A stretch of DNA of 64,000 nt from the NCBI RefSeq assembly GCF_036263595.1, contig NZ_DATAGQ010000194.1, forward strand, positions 6,139 to 70,138, given 5' to 3'. A program made the position numbers and the translations under genes. Position 1 is the first letter of the stretch, and every line of letters begins with the position of its first letter. Below are positions 1 through 8,164 of the stretch, piece after piece. Origin of the DNA: Geminicoccus sp036263595 (GTDB lineage: Bacteria > Pseudomonadota > Alphaproteobacteria > Geminicoccales > Geminicoccaceae). The notes below the pieces were generated by a model. It saw only the letters and a program-made list of their open reading frames with translations, searched no databases and was not told where the DNA came from.

Positions 1-377
1 ACCTGGCCCTTGAGCACCCCCTCCATGGCCGCGATCGTCCCGCCCGCTGCCAGGCAGGCGATCTCGAACGAACCGTGGCCGTAGGGGGTAAGGCCCTCGT
101 CGTCGCCCTTGAGTCTGGACGAGCCCGCCTTGACCCGTGCGATATGCTCGCGCGTGTGGAAGCGTGCGAGTTCGTCCTCCGTGGCCAGCCTGGGCTTGAT
201 CGGGGTCAGCCGGTCGAGCAGGCCGCTCACTTCGACCAGGTTGCGGAAGCGCCGCTTGGTCTGCGGGTTCTCGGCATGGACTCCTGGCTCCACCGTAAGC
301 CCCGCCGGGAACACGGAGGCGTAGCGCCCCGTGTCGTGCCAGAAGAACAGTTCGTGACACACCCAGCCGGTCGACAT
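1..377 (-). CDS. Class II histone deacetylase-like hydrolase (N-terminal part)
   Basis: The first 125 codons of a protein that runs off the left edge of the window. It begins MSTGWVCHELFFWHDTG, and the HDTG at residues 14-17 together with the following stretch (HAENPQTKRRF, FHTREHIARV, GHGSFEIACLAAGGTI) is the typical N-terminus of bacterial class II HDAC/acetylpolyamine amidohydrolase proteins. These are zinc hydrolases that remove acyl groups from lysine or polyamines. The metal ligands lie in the missing C-terminal part. ATG 377 is preceded by GGAG at a suitable distance. It is transcribed away from the glycan operon at 633. Family assignment is firm; substrate is unknown. Confidence 0.85.
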   Translation of the reverse strand, partial: MSTGWVCHELFFWHDTGRYASVFPAGLTVEPGVHAENPQTKRRFRNLVEVSGLLDRLTPIKPRLATEDELARFHTREHIARVKAGSSRLKGDDEGLTPYGHGSFEIACLAAGGTIAAMEGVLKGQ

Positions 378-632
378 CCGCACACTCCGCTTGCCGTTTT
401 GCGTGGTGCGACACACGCGGCCGGCAAAGAAAAGGTCAAGACCAACATTGCGGGCGGAGGCAAATGATTCCGTCGTCAGGATGCACCACAAGACGCATGT
501 TCTCGCGGCCGTGATTGCGAGATACGGAGCACGCGGCTAGGGATCGTGGCATTGGACTGGGTTGCGATTCGTTGCGACAGACCACAATTCACGATCCAAG
601 TTTGTTTTTGGCGGAAGCGCCGGGGTAGCAGA

Positions 633-1859
633 ATGGCACCGATCAACGTTCTCTGGCTCATCGACCATGTCTGCTATGACGGCAGTCTGCATGGCGGTGG
701 CCGGCTGTTCATGAATCTGGCGCCGATGTTCGATCCCGAGGAAGTCCGGATCTTCCCTTACTTCCTGCGTGCCAGCGACGAGGTCGTGGAACTGTTCAAG
801 ACCGCGCCCATGAAGGTCGTGAACCTGAACAAGGGCAAGTACGACCCCACCACGCTCTCGACCATCGCTGCCTTGTGCAAGAAGCACGACATCGATGTCA
901 TGCACCTGTTCTGCTATGCCGCGTCCACGTTCGGCCGGATCGCCGGCAAGATGAACGGCGTGCCGACCGTCGTGCACGACTTCGACACCCAGATCTATTT
1001 TCCCTACCCGACCTATCTGAAGGTCGCCGACCGCATGCTGGCCTCCTCGACCGGCCATGCGCTGGCCGCCTCGCCCATGTGCCGCGACTATATGCGCGAC
1101 GTGCGCAAGCTCCCGGCCGACCGGCTGTCGGTGATGCCGCACGCCATCCCGGAATCGCGCTTCGAGGCGGCCCGCAAGACCGACCGCGCCAGCGCCCGTG
1201 CCGAACTGGGCTGGGGCGACGACCAGAAGGTCTTCGTCTGCGCCACCAAGCTCGGGCCGGAGCGCGGCAACGAGTACCTGCTGGAGGCGTTCGCCAAGGT
1301 CGTCCAGCAGCGCCCGAACGCGCGCCTGGCCCTGATCTACAAGCCGACCTACTACCATCGCACGCCGAAGGAGTACGAGAACATCCCGTGGATCCGGGAT
1401 ACCGAGTACATGGTCAACGAGCTGAAGAAGATCGTGGCGGACCTGAAGATCGGCGACCATGTCGACCTGATCGAGCAGCTGGACCATCCCACCCCGGCCC
1501 TGGCCGGCGCGGATGCCATGGTGCTGCCGTTCCTCAACGAGCGCTTCAGCTCGGTCTACCTGCTGGAAGGCTTCGCGCATGGCTTGCCTGCCATCGCGAC
1601 CGATCTCGGCGAGCAGAAGGAACTGCTGGGCCATACCGGTGCCGGTGTGCTGGTGAAGCCCGGCGATGCGGACGTGCTGGCCGCTGCCATGGTCGACCTG
1701 ATCGACCATCCCGAGAAGCAGGCGCAGATGTCGGCGGCCGCCAGGCAGGTGGCCGAGCGGCACAGCGTGCGCGCCAACGCCGCCGGACTTGCCCGCATGT
1801 ACCGTCAGCTGGCCCAGCCGCAGGGCGTAGGTGCGGCCGCGGTCACCGGGAGCCACTGA
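633..1859 (+). CDS. Glycosyltransferase, GT4-like
   Basis: A 408-residue cytoplasmic glycosyltransferase with two Rossmann-like halves. The N-terminus (MAPINVLWLIDHVCYDGSLH) and a glycine-rich GGGRLF loop resemble the acceptor side of GT-B enzymes. The C-terminal half has the GT4 donor-site signature in YLLEGFAHGLPAIATDLG and GVLVKPGD. ATG 633 is preferred over the in-frame ATG at 546 because homologous-looking sequence begins there. It opens a four-gene operon whose next gene starts two bases after its stop. It presumably transfers a nucleotide-sugar-derived residue to the glycan or lipid handled by the downstream genes; the sugar cannot be told from sequence. Confidence 0.88.
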   Translation: MAPINVLWLIDHVCYDGSLHGGGRLFMNLAPMFDPEEVRIFPYFLRASDEVVELFKTAPMKVVNLNKGKYDPTTLSTIAALCKKHDIDVMHLFCYAASTFGRIAGKMNGVPTVVHDFDTQIYFPYPTYLKVADRMLASSTGHALAASPMCRDYMRDVRKLPADRLSVMPHAIPESRFEAARKTDRASARAELGWGDDQKVFVCATKLGPERGNEYLLEAFAKVVQQRPNARLALIYKPTYYHRTPKEYENIPWIRDTEYMVNELKKIVADLKIGDHVDLIEQLDHPTPALAGADAMVLPFLNERFSSVYLLEGFAHGLPAIATDLGEQKELLGHTGAGVLVKPGDADVLAAAMVDLIDHPEKQAQMSAAARQVAERHSVRANAAGLARMYRQLAQPQGVGAAAVTGSH

Positions 1860-1861
1860 CC

Positions 1862-3739
1862 ATGCTGCTTGGCGCCTCCGGGGCGCTCTCGCGACGCCAG
1901 GACCAGCCTTGGTCCACCGGCGCGGCGGAGGGCGTCGTTCTCCAGGCAGACCAGCTCGCCCTGGCAGTCCTGCCCTGGCAGGTGGGCTCGCTCGATGCCT
2001 TGGCCCAGAGCGCGAAGGATGCCGCCACCGGCTCCTGGCTTGCCTTCTCCGGTCGGCCGATCCTGCAGAACGCGAAGGATGACGAGGCCGGGGGGCAGCT
2101 CGCCGAGCTGATCCTGGCCAGGCTGATCGAGCGCGGCGAGGCAGCCCTTCACGACATCGACGGCGTGTTCGCGCTTGCCTGGTACGATGCGCCCAAGCGC
2201 CGCCTCGTCCTGGTCCGCGACCGGTTCGGCTCCGAGCCCCTGTTCTATGCCGAGCGCCCGGAAGGCGTGCTGTTCGCCTCGCGCATCCGCGACCTGCGCC
2301 CGACCGGGCTTATGGCTGGCGGCATCGACGGCCTCGGTCTCGCCGAGTTCCTGACCTATTGCTACGTCCCCGGCACCGCCACGCTCGACAAGGGCGTGCG
2401 CCGCGTCCCGCCCGGCGACATGGCGGTCATCGACCTCGCGACGAACCGGCTCGAGCTCAAGACCTGGTACCGCGTCTCCTTCGCCAACCCGCACGCCCCC
2501 GACGAGGCCGAGCTGGCCCGCAACTTCCGCGAACGCCTGGAAGCGGCCGTGGTCAAGCGGATGACCACGACGCCCATCGGCATCATGCTCTCGGGCGGCA
2601 TGGACTCCAGCGCGACCGCGACCTTCCTGCGCAAGCATGAGAAGGGCACGATCCGCTCCTTCGCCTTCTCCTGTGCCGGGGCCGGATTCGACGAATCCCA
2701 CTACGCCGCCGAGCTGGCCAAGATCCTCGGCACCGAGCACGAGACGATCCGCTACGGCGAGCAGGAGGCCTTGAGCGTCGGCGACGTGTCCGCCGAGATG
2801 GAGGTGCCGTTCACCGATGTCGGCATCAACGAGGGCACCTGGATCGTGGCGCGCGCCGCGTCGGGCAAGGTCCCGTTCGTGTTCACGGGCGACGGCGGCG
2901 ACGAGCTCTGGGCCAGCCATCCGGTCTACGCGGCGCAGAAGCTCCTGGCCCCCTACGACGCCCTGCCGGTGCCGCAGTTCGTCCACAAGGCGCTGACCGG
3001 TGCCTTCAACCTGTTCTCCGACAGCGACCAGAAGCGCGACCTCAAGGTCAAGCTGAAGCGCATCCTGCCGGCGGCAGGATTGCCCAAGGCGATCGGCCCG
3101 TTCCGCTGGCGCTCCTACTACACGCCCGACGACTTCCCGAGCCTGCTGACCCCCTCCGCCCAGGGCCTCGTGCGCGGCCAGGACCCGTTCGCCAGCGTCG
3201 TCGCCTCCTATGACGGCTATGACGGCCCGGACGACGGCCTCTCGCCGCACCTCTATTCGGACTACACGACCACCTCGACCTTCTATTTCAGCCGCCTGAT
3301 GCTGCTCCGCCGCTTCGGCATCGAGCACCGCCTGCCCTTCTACGACCGCGACCTGGTCGAGTACGGCGCCCGCATCCCGGCCCGGCTGAAGCTGGAAGGC
3401 GTGGAGCGGACCAAGCGCCTGTTCCGCGTGGCGATGCAGGGCGTGATGCCCGAGGTCATCAACGGCCGGAAAGACAAGCTCGGCCACTCCGTGCCGATGA
3501 AGAACTGGCTGCGCGAGACCGGTCCCTTGTGGCAGTGGGTCTCCTCGCACCTCTCTCCCGAATCCGTTCGCCAGCGTGGCCTGTTCCAGCCGGCCGCCGT
3601 CCAGCGCCTGATCGAGGAGCACCGCAACAAGCGCCACAACCATTCCCACCGCCTCTGGGCGATGGCGGTGCTGGAAGCGTGGCTGCGTTTTCACCATGAT
3701 GGGGTGGAGAAGGACCAGGAGCGGAAGGCCGCCGCGTGA
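1862..3739 (+). CDS. Asparagine synthase-like amidotransferase lacking the glutaminase cysteine
   Basis: A 625-residue protein with the two-domain layout of AsnB. Residues about 1-210 form a class II glutamine amidotransferase fold (VFALAWYD, VLVRDRFGSEPLFYAE). Residues about 220-600 form the ATP-pyrophosphatase synthetase domain with the PP-loop LSGGMDSSA and the GDGGDELW motif. Canonical AsnB starts Met-Cys-Gly, and the processed Cys is the glutaminase nucleophile; here the N-terminus is MLLGASG, so that nucleophile is absent. The enzyme may use free ammonia or another amine, or may have become an amide ligase like lasso-peptide or beta-lactam cyclases (inference). It is coupled to the glycosyltransferase and overlaps the acyltransferase by 4 bp, pointing to a step in glycan or lipid modification rather than asparagine supply. 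Confidence 0.88.
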   Translation: MLLGASGALSRRQDQPWSTGAAEGVVLQADQLALAVLPWQVGSLDALAQSAKDAATGSWLAFSGRPILQNAKDDEAGGQLAELILARLIERGEAALHDIDGVFALAWYDAPKRRLVLVRDRFGSEPLFYAERPEGVLFASRIRDLRPTGLMAGGIDGLGLAEFLTYCYVPGTATLDKGVRRVPPGDMAVIDLATNRLELKTWYRVSFANPHAPDEAELARNFRERLEAAVVKRMTTTPIGIMLSGGMDSSATATFLRKHEKGTIRSFAFSCAGAGFDESHYAAELAKILGTEHETIRYGEQEALSVGDVSAEMEVPFTDVGINEGTWIVARAASGKVPFVFTGDGGDELWASHPVYAAQKLLAPYDALPVPQFVHKALTGAFNLFSDSDQKRDLKVKLKRILPAAGLPKAIGPFRWRSYYTPDDFPSLLTPSAQGLVRGQDPFASVVASYDGYDGPDDGLSPHLYSDYTTTSTFYFSRLMLLRRFGIEHRLPFYDRDLVEYGARIPARLKLEGVERTKRLFRVAMQGVMPEVINGRKDKLGHSVPMKNWLRETGPLWQWVSSHLSPESVRQRGLFQPAAVQRLIEEHRNKRHNHSHRLWAMAVLEAWLRFHHDGVEKDQERKAAA

Positions 3740-4731
3740 GCAGCCGCAAAATCGAGCAAGCCGAACTGGTCGAGCCCTTGAACGACCGGTCGATCGCTTC
3801 ACGCGCCGAACCACCCGCCAAGCCATCCGACGGCCCGACCGGCGGACCAGCAGTCATCAGCACGAACGAACCCGACGCCGGAGCGGATACCGCACCGGCA
3901 TCGGCAAATTGCATGAACGAACCCAAGCCCGTCGGCACCTATTACACGAACGAACCCGAGGGCCGCCCCGACAGCGCCATGCTGACCAGCACGCTGTCGA
4001 CGCGGATGGATGGCGGCGGCGCCATCGGCCTCTACCAGGACATGATGGTCGGCCGCCGGTCCTGGCTGAAGCTAATCCAGCATGAGCTGCTGGTGAGCCT
4101 GGGCGGGGCGCTTCCCGGGGCCGTAGGCCTGGCCTTCCGCAAGATCTTCTGGAAAAGCCTGTTCGCGCAGTGCGGCGGCAGCGCCGTGTTCGGGCGTGGC
4201 GTGGTGCTGCGCCAGCCCCTGAAGATGAAGCTGGGCGCCCGCCTCCTCGTCGACGACGACACCCTGCTCGACGCGAAGGTTGCACCGGTCGGCGGGTTCG
4301 AGATCGGCGACGACGTCCTGATCAGCCGCGGCTGCACGATCGTCGCGGCCGAAGGCCCGCTGCGCCTGGGCAATCATGTCAATATCGGCAATGGCTGCAC
4401 GCTGATGGCAGGTAGCGGCCTGGAGATCGGCGACGACACGCTGCTGGCTGCCCACTGCTATGTCGGCGGCGGCACCTACCAGGTCGACGGCGACCTGAAC
4501 GTGCCGATGCGCCTGCAGCCTGGCCTGGCCGGCAAGGTCGTCATCGGCCCGGGCTGCTGGCTGGGTGCGGGCGTCACCGTGATTTCCGGCGTCACCATCG
4601 GCCGGGGGGCCGTGGTCGCCGCCGGCGCCCTCGTCAACCGCGACGTGCCTGACTATGCGATCGTGGCCGGCGTGCCTGCCAAGGTTCGCCGCTTCCGCAA
4701 GGGCGTTACCCCGCCGGCGCCGGCTGCCTGA
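3736..4731 (+). CDS. Left-handed beta-helix (hexapeptide repeat) acyltransferase with repeat-bearing N-terminal linker
   Basis: A 331-residue protein beginning at GTG 3736 (GTGA overlap). Residues 1-90 are low complexity and hydrophilic and contain three copies of a (T/M)NEP tetrapeptide at residues 43, 60 and 71, encoded by the identical word GAACGAACCC. From about residue 150 the chain shows hexapeptide periodicity (FEIGDDVLI, LRLGNHVNIGNG, LEIGDDTLL, VVIGPGCWLGAG, VTIGRGAVVAAGA) and ends in VAGVPAKVRRF, the usual terminus of WbbJ/VatB/LacA-type O-acetyl- or O-acyltransferases. It probably acylates the sugar or lipid made by this operon. The N-terminal linker is not typical of the family and shares its repeats with FtsK in this window. 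Confidence 0.88.
   Translation: MSSRKIEQAELVEPLNDRSIASRAEPPAKPSDGPTGGPAVISTNEPDAGADTAPASANCMNEPKPVGTYYTNEPEGRPDSAMLTSTLSTRMDGGGAIGLYQDMMVGRRSWLKLIQHELLVSLGGALPGAVGLAFRKIFWKSLFAQCGGSAVFGRGVVLRQPLKMKLGARLLVDDDTLLDAKVAPVGGFEIGDDVLISRGCTIVAAEGPLRLGNHVNIGNGCTLMAGSGLEIGDDTLLAAHCYVGGGTYQVDGDLNVPMRLQPGLAGKVVIGPGCWLGAGVTVISGVTIGRGAVVAAGALVNRDVPDYAIVAGVPAKVRRFRKGVTPPAPAA
3861..3962 (+). repeat. Three copies of the GAACGAACCC word coding (T/M)NEP
   Basis: The decamer GAACGAACCC occurs at 3864-3873, 3915-3924 and 3948-3957, each preceded by ACx or AT so that it reads T/M-N-E-P in the acyltransferase frame. Spacing is 51 and 33 bases, so this is not a simple tandem repeat. Glu is written GAA in every copy although neighbouring Glu codons are mostly GAG, which suggests conservation of the DNA word itself. 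Three more copies lie in ftsK at 55745-55931. Confidence 0.85.
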
Positions 4732-5783
4732 TGGCGGGTGAGCGCCTGACGGTGGCCGGGACGCACGACCAGGTGCTTCCCGAGCCACTGGTCGAACAGT
4801 CCGAAACTTCCTCCAGGCGGGGCGGCTTCAAGGCTCTCGCCGGCAAGGTCCTGCGCTGGGTCCGCATCCCGCTCAGCGTGCTGATGCTGGCCTACCTGCT
4901 CTACCTGGTGGAGCCGGCGCAGGCCCTGGCGGTGCTGGCGCAGGCCGATGGCCTCCTGGTGCTGGCGGTCGCCGCCATGGCGGTGGTTGACCGGATGCTG
5001 GCCGCCATTCGCTGGTACATGCTGCTCAGGGGCAAGCATGTCGATGTCGGCTTCTGGCCGGTGGCCCGCCTGACCTTCGTGAGCAACTTCATCGGCAGCT
5101 TCCTGCCTGCCGGCGTCGGCATCGAGGCCGTGCGCATCTATGGCCTGTCCAGGCGTACCGCCGACCTGGCATTGGCCCTGTCCTCGGTGATCGTCGAGCG
5201 CGTCCTGGCGCTCGGTGCCTTGGTCCTCCTGGTGGTGCTGGGCCTCCTCTTCTCTGACGCCGGCTTCCCGCCCTGGATCGCCAGGATCGCCTGGGCGGCC
5301 CTGGCGGCCATCGTGCTGGGCAGCGTGGGCCTCATGGCGGGTCCGACCCGCCGGCTCTCGCTCCTGCTCCTGCCGGGCAAGCTCCTGGCCCCGGTCCGCG
5401 CCAAGCTGCAGGAACTCTACGACCGCCTGGACGAGTACCGGTCCCAGCCCGTCATGCTCGCCGGCGCAGTGGTGATGGCGCTGGCTTTCCAGGTGTTCCG
5501 CGTGGCCACCTACGTGGTCGCCGGTGCCGCCATCGGCATCGACGCCTCGTTCCACACCTACATGATCGTCGTCCCGATCGTGTCGCTCGTGATGATGATC
5601 CCGATCTCGTTCGGGGGCTTGGGCGTCGGCGAGGCGACCTTCATCTACCTCCTGGGCTTGGTCGGCATCCCGCCCGAGCAATCCTTCACCCTGTCGATCA
5701 TGGTGCTGGTGCTCTCCCTGGTCGGCACCCTGCCCGGTGCCTGGTTCTACCTGAAGGGTGGCGTCGCCGACGATCGTGGCTAG
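4731..5783 (+). CDS. Lysylphosphatidylglycerol synthase TM-region / UPF0104-type integral membrane protein
   Basis: A 350-residue polytopic membrane protein with a short hydrophilic N-terminus and about eight hydrophobic segments starting at LSVLMLAYLLYLVEPAQAL. The pattern FVSNFIGSFLPAGVGIEAVRIYGL followed later by PISFGGLGVGEATFIYLLGLVG is typical of the UPF0104/flippase-like family (AglD/MprF flippase domain). The ATG shares a base with the stop of the acyltransferase (TGATG), so the two are translationally coupled. As last gene of the operon it is a good candidate for flipping or exporting the modified glycolipid (inference). Confidence 0.85.
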   Translation: MAGERLTVAGTHDQVLPEPLVEQSETSSRRGGFKALAGKVLRWVRIPLSVLMLAYLLYLVEPAQALAVLAQADGLLVLAVAAMAVVDRMLAAIRWYMLLRGKHVDVGFWPVARLTFVSNFIGSFLPAGVGIEAVRIYGLSRRTADLALALSSVIVERVLALGALVLLVVLGLLFSDAGFPPWIARIAWAALAAIVLGSVGLMAGPTRRLSLLLLPGKLLAPVRAKLQELYDRLDEYRSQPVMLAGAVVMALAFQVFRVATYVVAGAAIGIDASFHTYMIVVPIVSLVMMIPISFGGLGVGEATFIYLLGLVGIPPEQSFTLSIMVLVLSLVGTLPGAWFYLKGGVADDRG

Positions 5784-5794
5784 CCGCGACGCCG

Positions 5795-6460
5795 TCAGCC
5801 CCTGAACGGGAAGCGCGCCGTCATCCTGAACGGCGCGTCCGGCGCTGGCTGCTTGAACACGGATAGCGCATCGATCCGCAGGGGCTGCATGCAGAAGGCG
5901 GCCGTATCGGCCTGCAGCCTGGCCTTCAGCGCCCGCGTGTCCTGGAGGCGGTCCGTCAGCGTCAGGTGGAAGCGGAAGCGGTCCAGGACATAAGGGTAGC
6001 CCCAGGCGCGCAGGTTCGCCTCCTCGATCGGGTCCAGCCTGTCCTCCCGCCGCTTGGCGAGCTCGGCCTCGTCTGGCAGGTCGCGAAAGCTGTCGAACAG
6101 CCGCACGCAGTCGGCTGCCAGCCAGTCCATCCGGGGGCTGGGCCCGGACAGGACCAGGGTCAGAAAGCCACGATGGTCCACCAGCTCCAAAGGCGGTGCC
6201 GTGAACGGCTCCCGCGCCGCCGCAAACTCCTCCACCGCCTCGATGAAGCTGCGCGGATCCTTGTCGGAACGCATCCGGAAGGGCGGCTTCAGCGTCGCGT
6301 GGAAGCCGTAGCGACGCGGGTTCTCCACCAGCGGCCTGAGCAGCGGGTCAACGGGATATTCTGCACCCGTGGAAGGATCCCGCCCGAGCCAGCGACACGC
6401 CCACCGCGAGAAGGTCGAGGCCGGATCGGGCGTCCAGTAGAGCGCGTGACGTACGGTCAC
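5795..6460 (-). CDS. DUF1045 family protein (2H phosphoesterase-like)
   Basis: A 221-residue protein starting VTVRHALYWTPDPAS from GTG 6460, which has GGGGAG four bases upstream; an in-frame extension to 6499 has no such support. Two H-x-T/L-type motifs, YGFHATLKPPF near residue 70 and FRFHLTLTDRL near residue 165, are the paired histidine motifs of 2H phosphoesterases, and the spacing fits DUF1045. Family members often sit beside phosphonate genes as putative phosphonate-associated phosphodiesterases, but none are visible here, so its substrate is open. It follows the corA-like gene on the same strand after 43 bases. Confidence 0.8.
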   Translation of the reverse strand: MTVRHALYWTPDPASTFSRWACRWLGRDPSTGAEYPVDPLLRPLVENPRRYGFHATLKPPFRMRSDKDPRSFIEAVEEFAAAREPFTAPPLELVDHRGFLTLVLSGPSPRMDWLAADCVRLFDSFRDLPDEAELAKRREDRLDPIEEANLRAWGYPYVLDRFRFHLTLTDRLQDTRALKARLQADTAAFCMQPLRIDALSVFKQPAPDAPFRMTARFPFRG

Positions 6461-6503
6461 GCCGCTCCCCGCCGTTGTGCGCGGTCCAGCAGGGTCCACA
6501 TCC

Positions 6504-7481
6504 TCAAAGCCAGCCTTTCCGCTTGAAGTAGAGGTAGGGCATGATCGCGGAGAGCACCATCAGCCCGAGTGCCATCGGGTAGCCTAAGGCAAAGTGCAGT
6601 TCCGGCATCACGTCGAAGTTCATCCCGTAGATGCTAGCCACCAGCGTGGGCGGCAGGAACACCACGGCGGCCACCGAGAAGATCTTGATGATGCCGTTCT
6701 GCTCGATCGAGACCAAGCCCAGGATCGCGTCCAACGAGAACGTTACCTTGTTGGTCAGGAAGGACGAATGGTCCGACAGCGACAGTACGTCCCGGCTGAC
6801 CGTCTTGATGCGGGTCTGCAGGTTCTTGCGGTCCTTCGCCTTGAAGGCCACCGTGACGAATGCCGCCAGCCGACCGAGGCTGACCAGGCTTTCCCGGGAC
6901 TTGCCGATCAGGTCGCCGGCCCGACCGACCCTCGCCAGGAGTTGCCGATAGTCCTTGGCCCGCCGCGCCGCCTCCTTGGCGTCGGTGGTGAACACCTCGC
7001 GGCTGACGACGTCGAGGTCGGTGCCGATCGCTTCCAGGATGTCGGCGACCCGGTCGACGATGGCTTCCAACAGTCCCACGAACACGACCTCGCCGGAGTT
7101 CCAGGCCAGCGGGTTGCGCTGGATCTGGGATGCGGCGGTGCGGAAGGGCAGCGGATCGGCATAGCGCAGGGTCACCAGCCGCTGCCCGACCAGGATGAAC
7201 GTCACCGCCGCCAGCTCCGGCGTGGCACTTTCGGCGCGGCAGACCATGGTCGCGGTCATGAAGAACGCGTCGTTCTCCTCATAGAGCCTGGACGACGCCT
7301 CGATCTCGAGGATCTCTTCCCGGGTCGGCACGTCGATCTGCAGCATGTCCTCGACGAACCGGATCTCCTGGGGAGTGGGCTCGTGCAGGTCGACCCAGAT
7401 CACCCTGCTGCGGACGCCTTCGTCGCACATGCCCTGCATGACTTCGACGGAGGAACCAGTGGAGATGTAGAGGCGCATCAT
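6504..7481 (-). CDS. CorA-family magnesium/divalent cation transporter
   Basis: A 325-residue protein with the CorA plan: N-terminal cytoplasmic alpha/beta domain (VIWVDLHEPTPQEIRFVEDMLQI), a long helical region (residues about 130-260), then two C-terminal membrane helices. The loop after the first helix carries the selectivity signature YGMNFDVMPEL (GMN motif), and the protein ends with the basic tail YFKRKGWL. It forms a pentameric channel for Mg2+ or related ions in the inner membrane. The start is taken at ATG 7481 (MMRLYISTG), where family similarity begins; upstream in-frame codons add a non-conserved basic stretch. Confidence 0.92.
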   Translation of the reverse strand: MMRLYISTGSSVEVMQGMCDEGVRSRVIWVDLHEPTPQEIRFVEDMLQIDVPTREEILEIEASSRLYEENDAFFMTATMVCRAESATPELAAVTFILVGQRLVTLRYADPLPFRTAASQIQRNPLAWNSGEVVFVGLLEAIVDRVADILEAIGTDLDVVSREVFTTDAKEAARRAKDYRQLLARVGRAGDLIGKSRESLVSLGRLAAFVTVAFKAKDRKNLQTRIKTVSRDVLSLSDHSSFLTNKVTFSLDAILGLVSIEQNGIIKIFSVAAVVFLPPTLVASIYGMNFDVMPELHFALGYPMALGLMVLSAIMPYLYFKRKGWL

Positions 7482-7642
7482 GAAAGGGACGGCCTCCCGG
7501 CGCGAACGTTGGCCGAGCCCCTGTCGGCCTGCGGATCGAGCCTTGTCAAGCGGCACCGACGCAGGATGGTACGAGCGGTTCCAAGGCGGGCGGCCGACCG
7601 CTATAGGAGTGCGACGGATCGGTCATCGGCAAGGCATTCCCA

Positions 7643-8164
7643 TTGCAGCGCTATCTGTTTGTACTGATCCTGACGGCCGCCTTCTTCGCTTCCGCGGCAC
7701 ATGCCCAGAGCCTGTCGCTTCAGGAAGTACCGGAGGGCGTCCGGTTGGACGTCGAGGACGTCCCGGTCGAGCAGGCCCTCGACGCGTTGAGCCGTCAGTT
7801 CGACTTCACCGTCAAGATCGTGCGGCCGAGTGGCGCACAGGTGACCGGCAGCCGCACGGGCGATGCAGTCGAGATCCTGAACTGGGTCCTGAACGGGCAC
7901 AACCGTGCGATCTTCGTCTCGAAGCTGGGTGGACAGGACAAGGTGACGCGCGTGGTGGTGTACGGCCCCGCAGGAAACGCGCCGCCTCCCCAGCCGCGCC
8001 AACCGGCCGAAACCGGTATGGACCCCGAATATCCAGGCGAGGCTCCGATCGAGGACATCCCGCCGGAGCCAGTCCCCTCGGAGGAGGAGATCAGGGATCC
8101 GCCGCTGGATGGCGGGGTTGGCCACTATGATACGGAGCCGCTACCTGACCTGCCGGCTCAGTAG
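7643..8164 (+). CDS. Secreted protein with STN-like (secretin/TonB short N-terminal) domain
   Basis: A 173-residue protein starting at TTG 7643 with a clear Sec signal (MQRYLFVLILTAAFFASAAHA, cleavage after AHA). The mature N-terminal part (LSLQEVPEGVRLDVEDVPVEQALDALSRQFDF...ILNWVLNGHNRAIFVSK) has the alternation of an STN or secretin N0-like domain, followed by a proline-rich acidic tail from about residue 110. It ends tail-to-tail with the prepilin peptidase gene, overlapping it by 7 bases, and sits at the edge of the secretion genes, so a periplasmic partner role for the secretin is a reasonable inference. The specific family is not recognised. Confidence 0.7.
   Translation: MQRYLFVLILTAAFFASAAHAQSLSLQEVPEGVRLDVEDVPVEQALDALSRQFDFTVKIVRPSGAQVTGSRTGDAVEILNWVLNGHNRAIFVSKLGGQDKVTRVVVYGPAGNAPPPQPRQPAETGMDPEYPGEAPIEDIPPEPVPSEEEIRDPPLDGGVGHYDTEPLPDLPAQ

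Noticed and set aside
537..1856. Long open frame antisense to the glycosyltransferase gene
   Set aside because: It mirrors a strongly supported gene, has His/Gln/Arg/Gly-rich composition typical of reverse-frame GC-rich DNA, and shows no domain.
875..1861. In-frame upstream extension of the AsnB-like gene
   Set aside because: It overlaps the glycosyltransferase in another frame and has arginine/proline-rich shadow composition. The family N-terminus begins at ATG 1862.
1805..3826. A 673-codon open frame antisense to the AsnB-like gene
   Set aside because: It is a by-product of third-position GC in the opposite strand; the AsnB frame has clear catalytic motifs.
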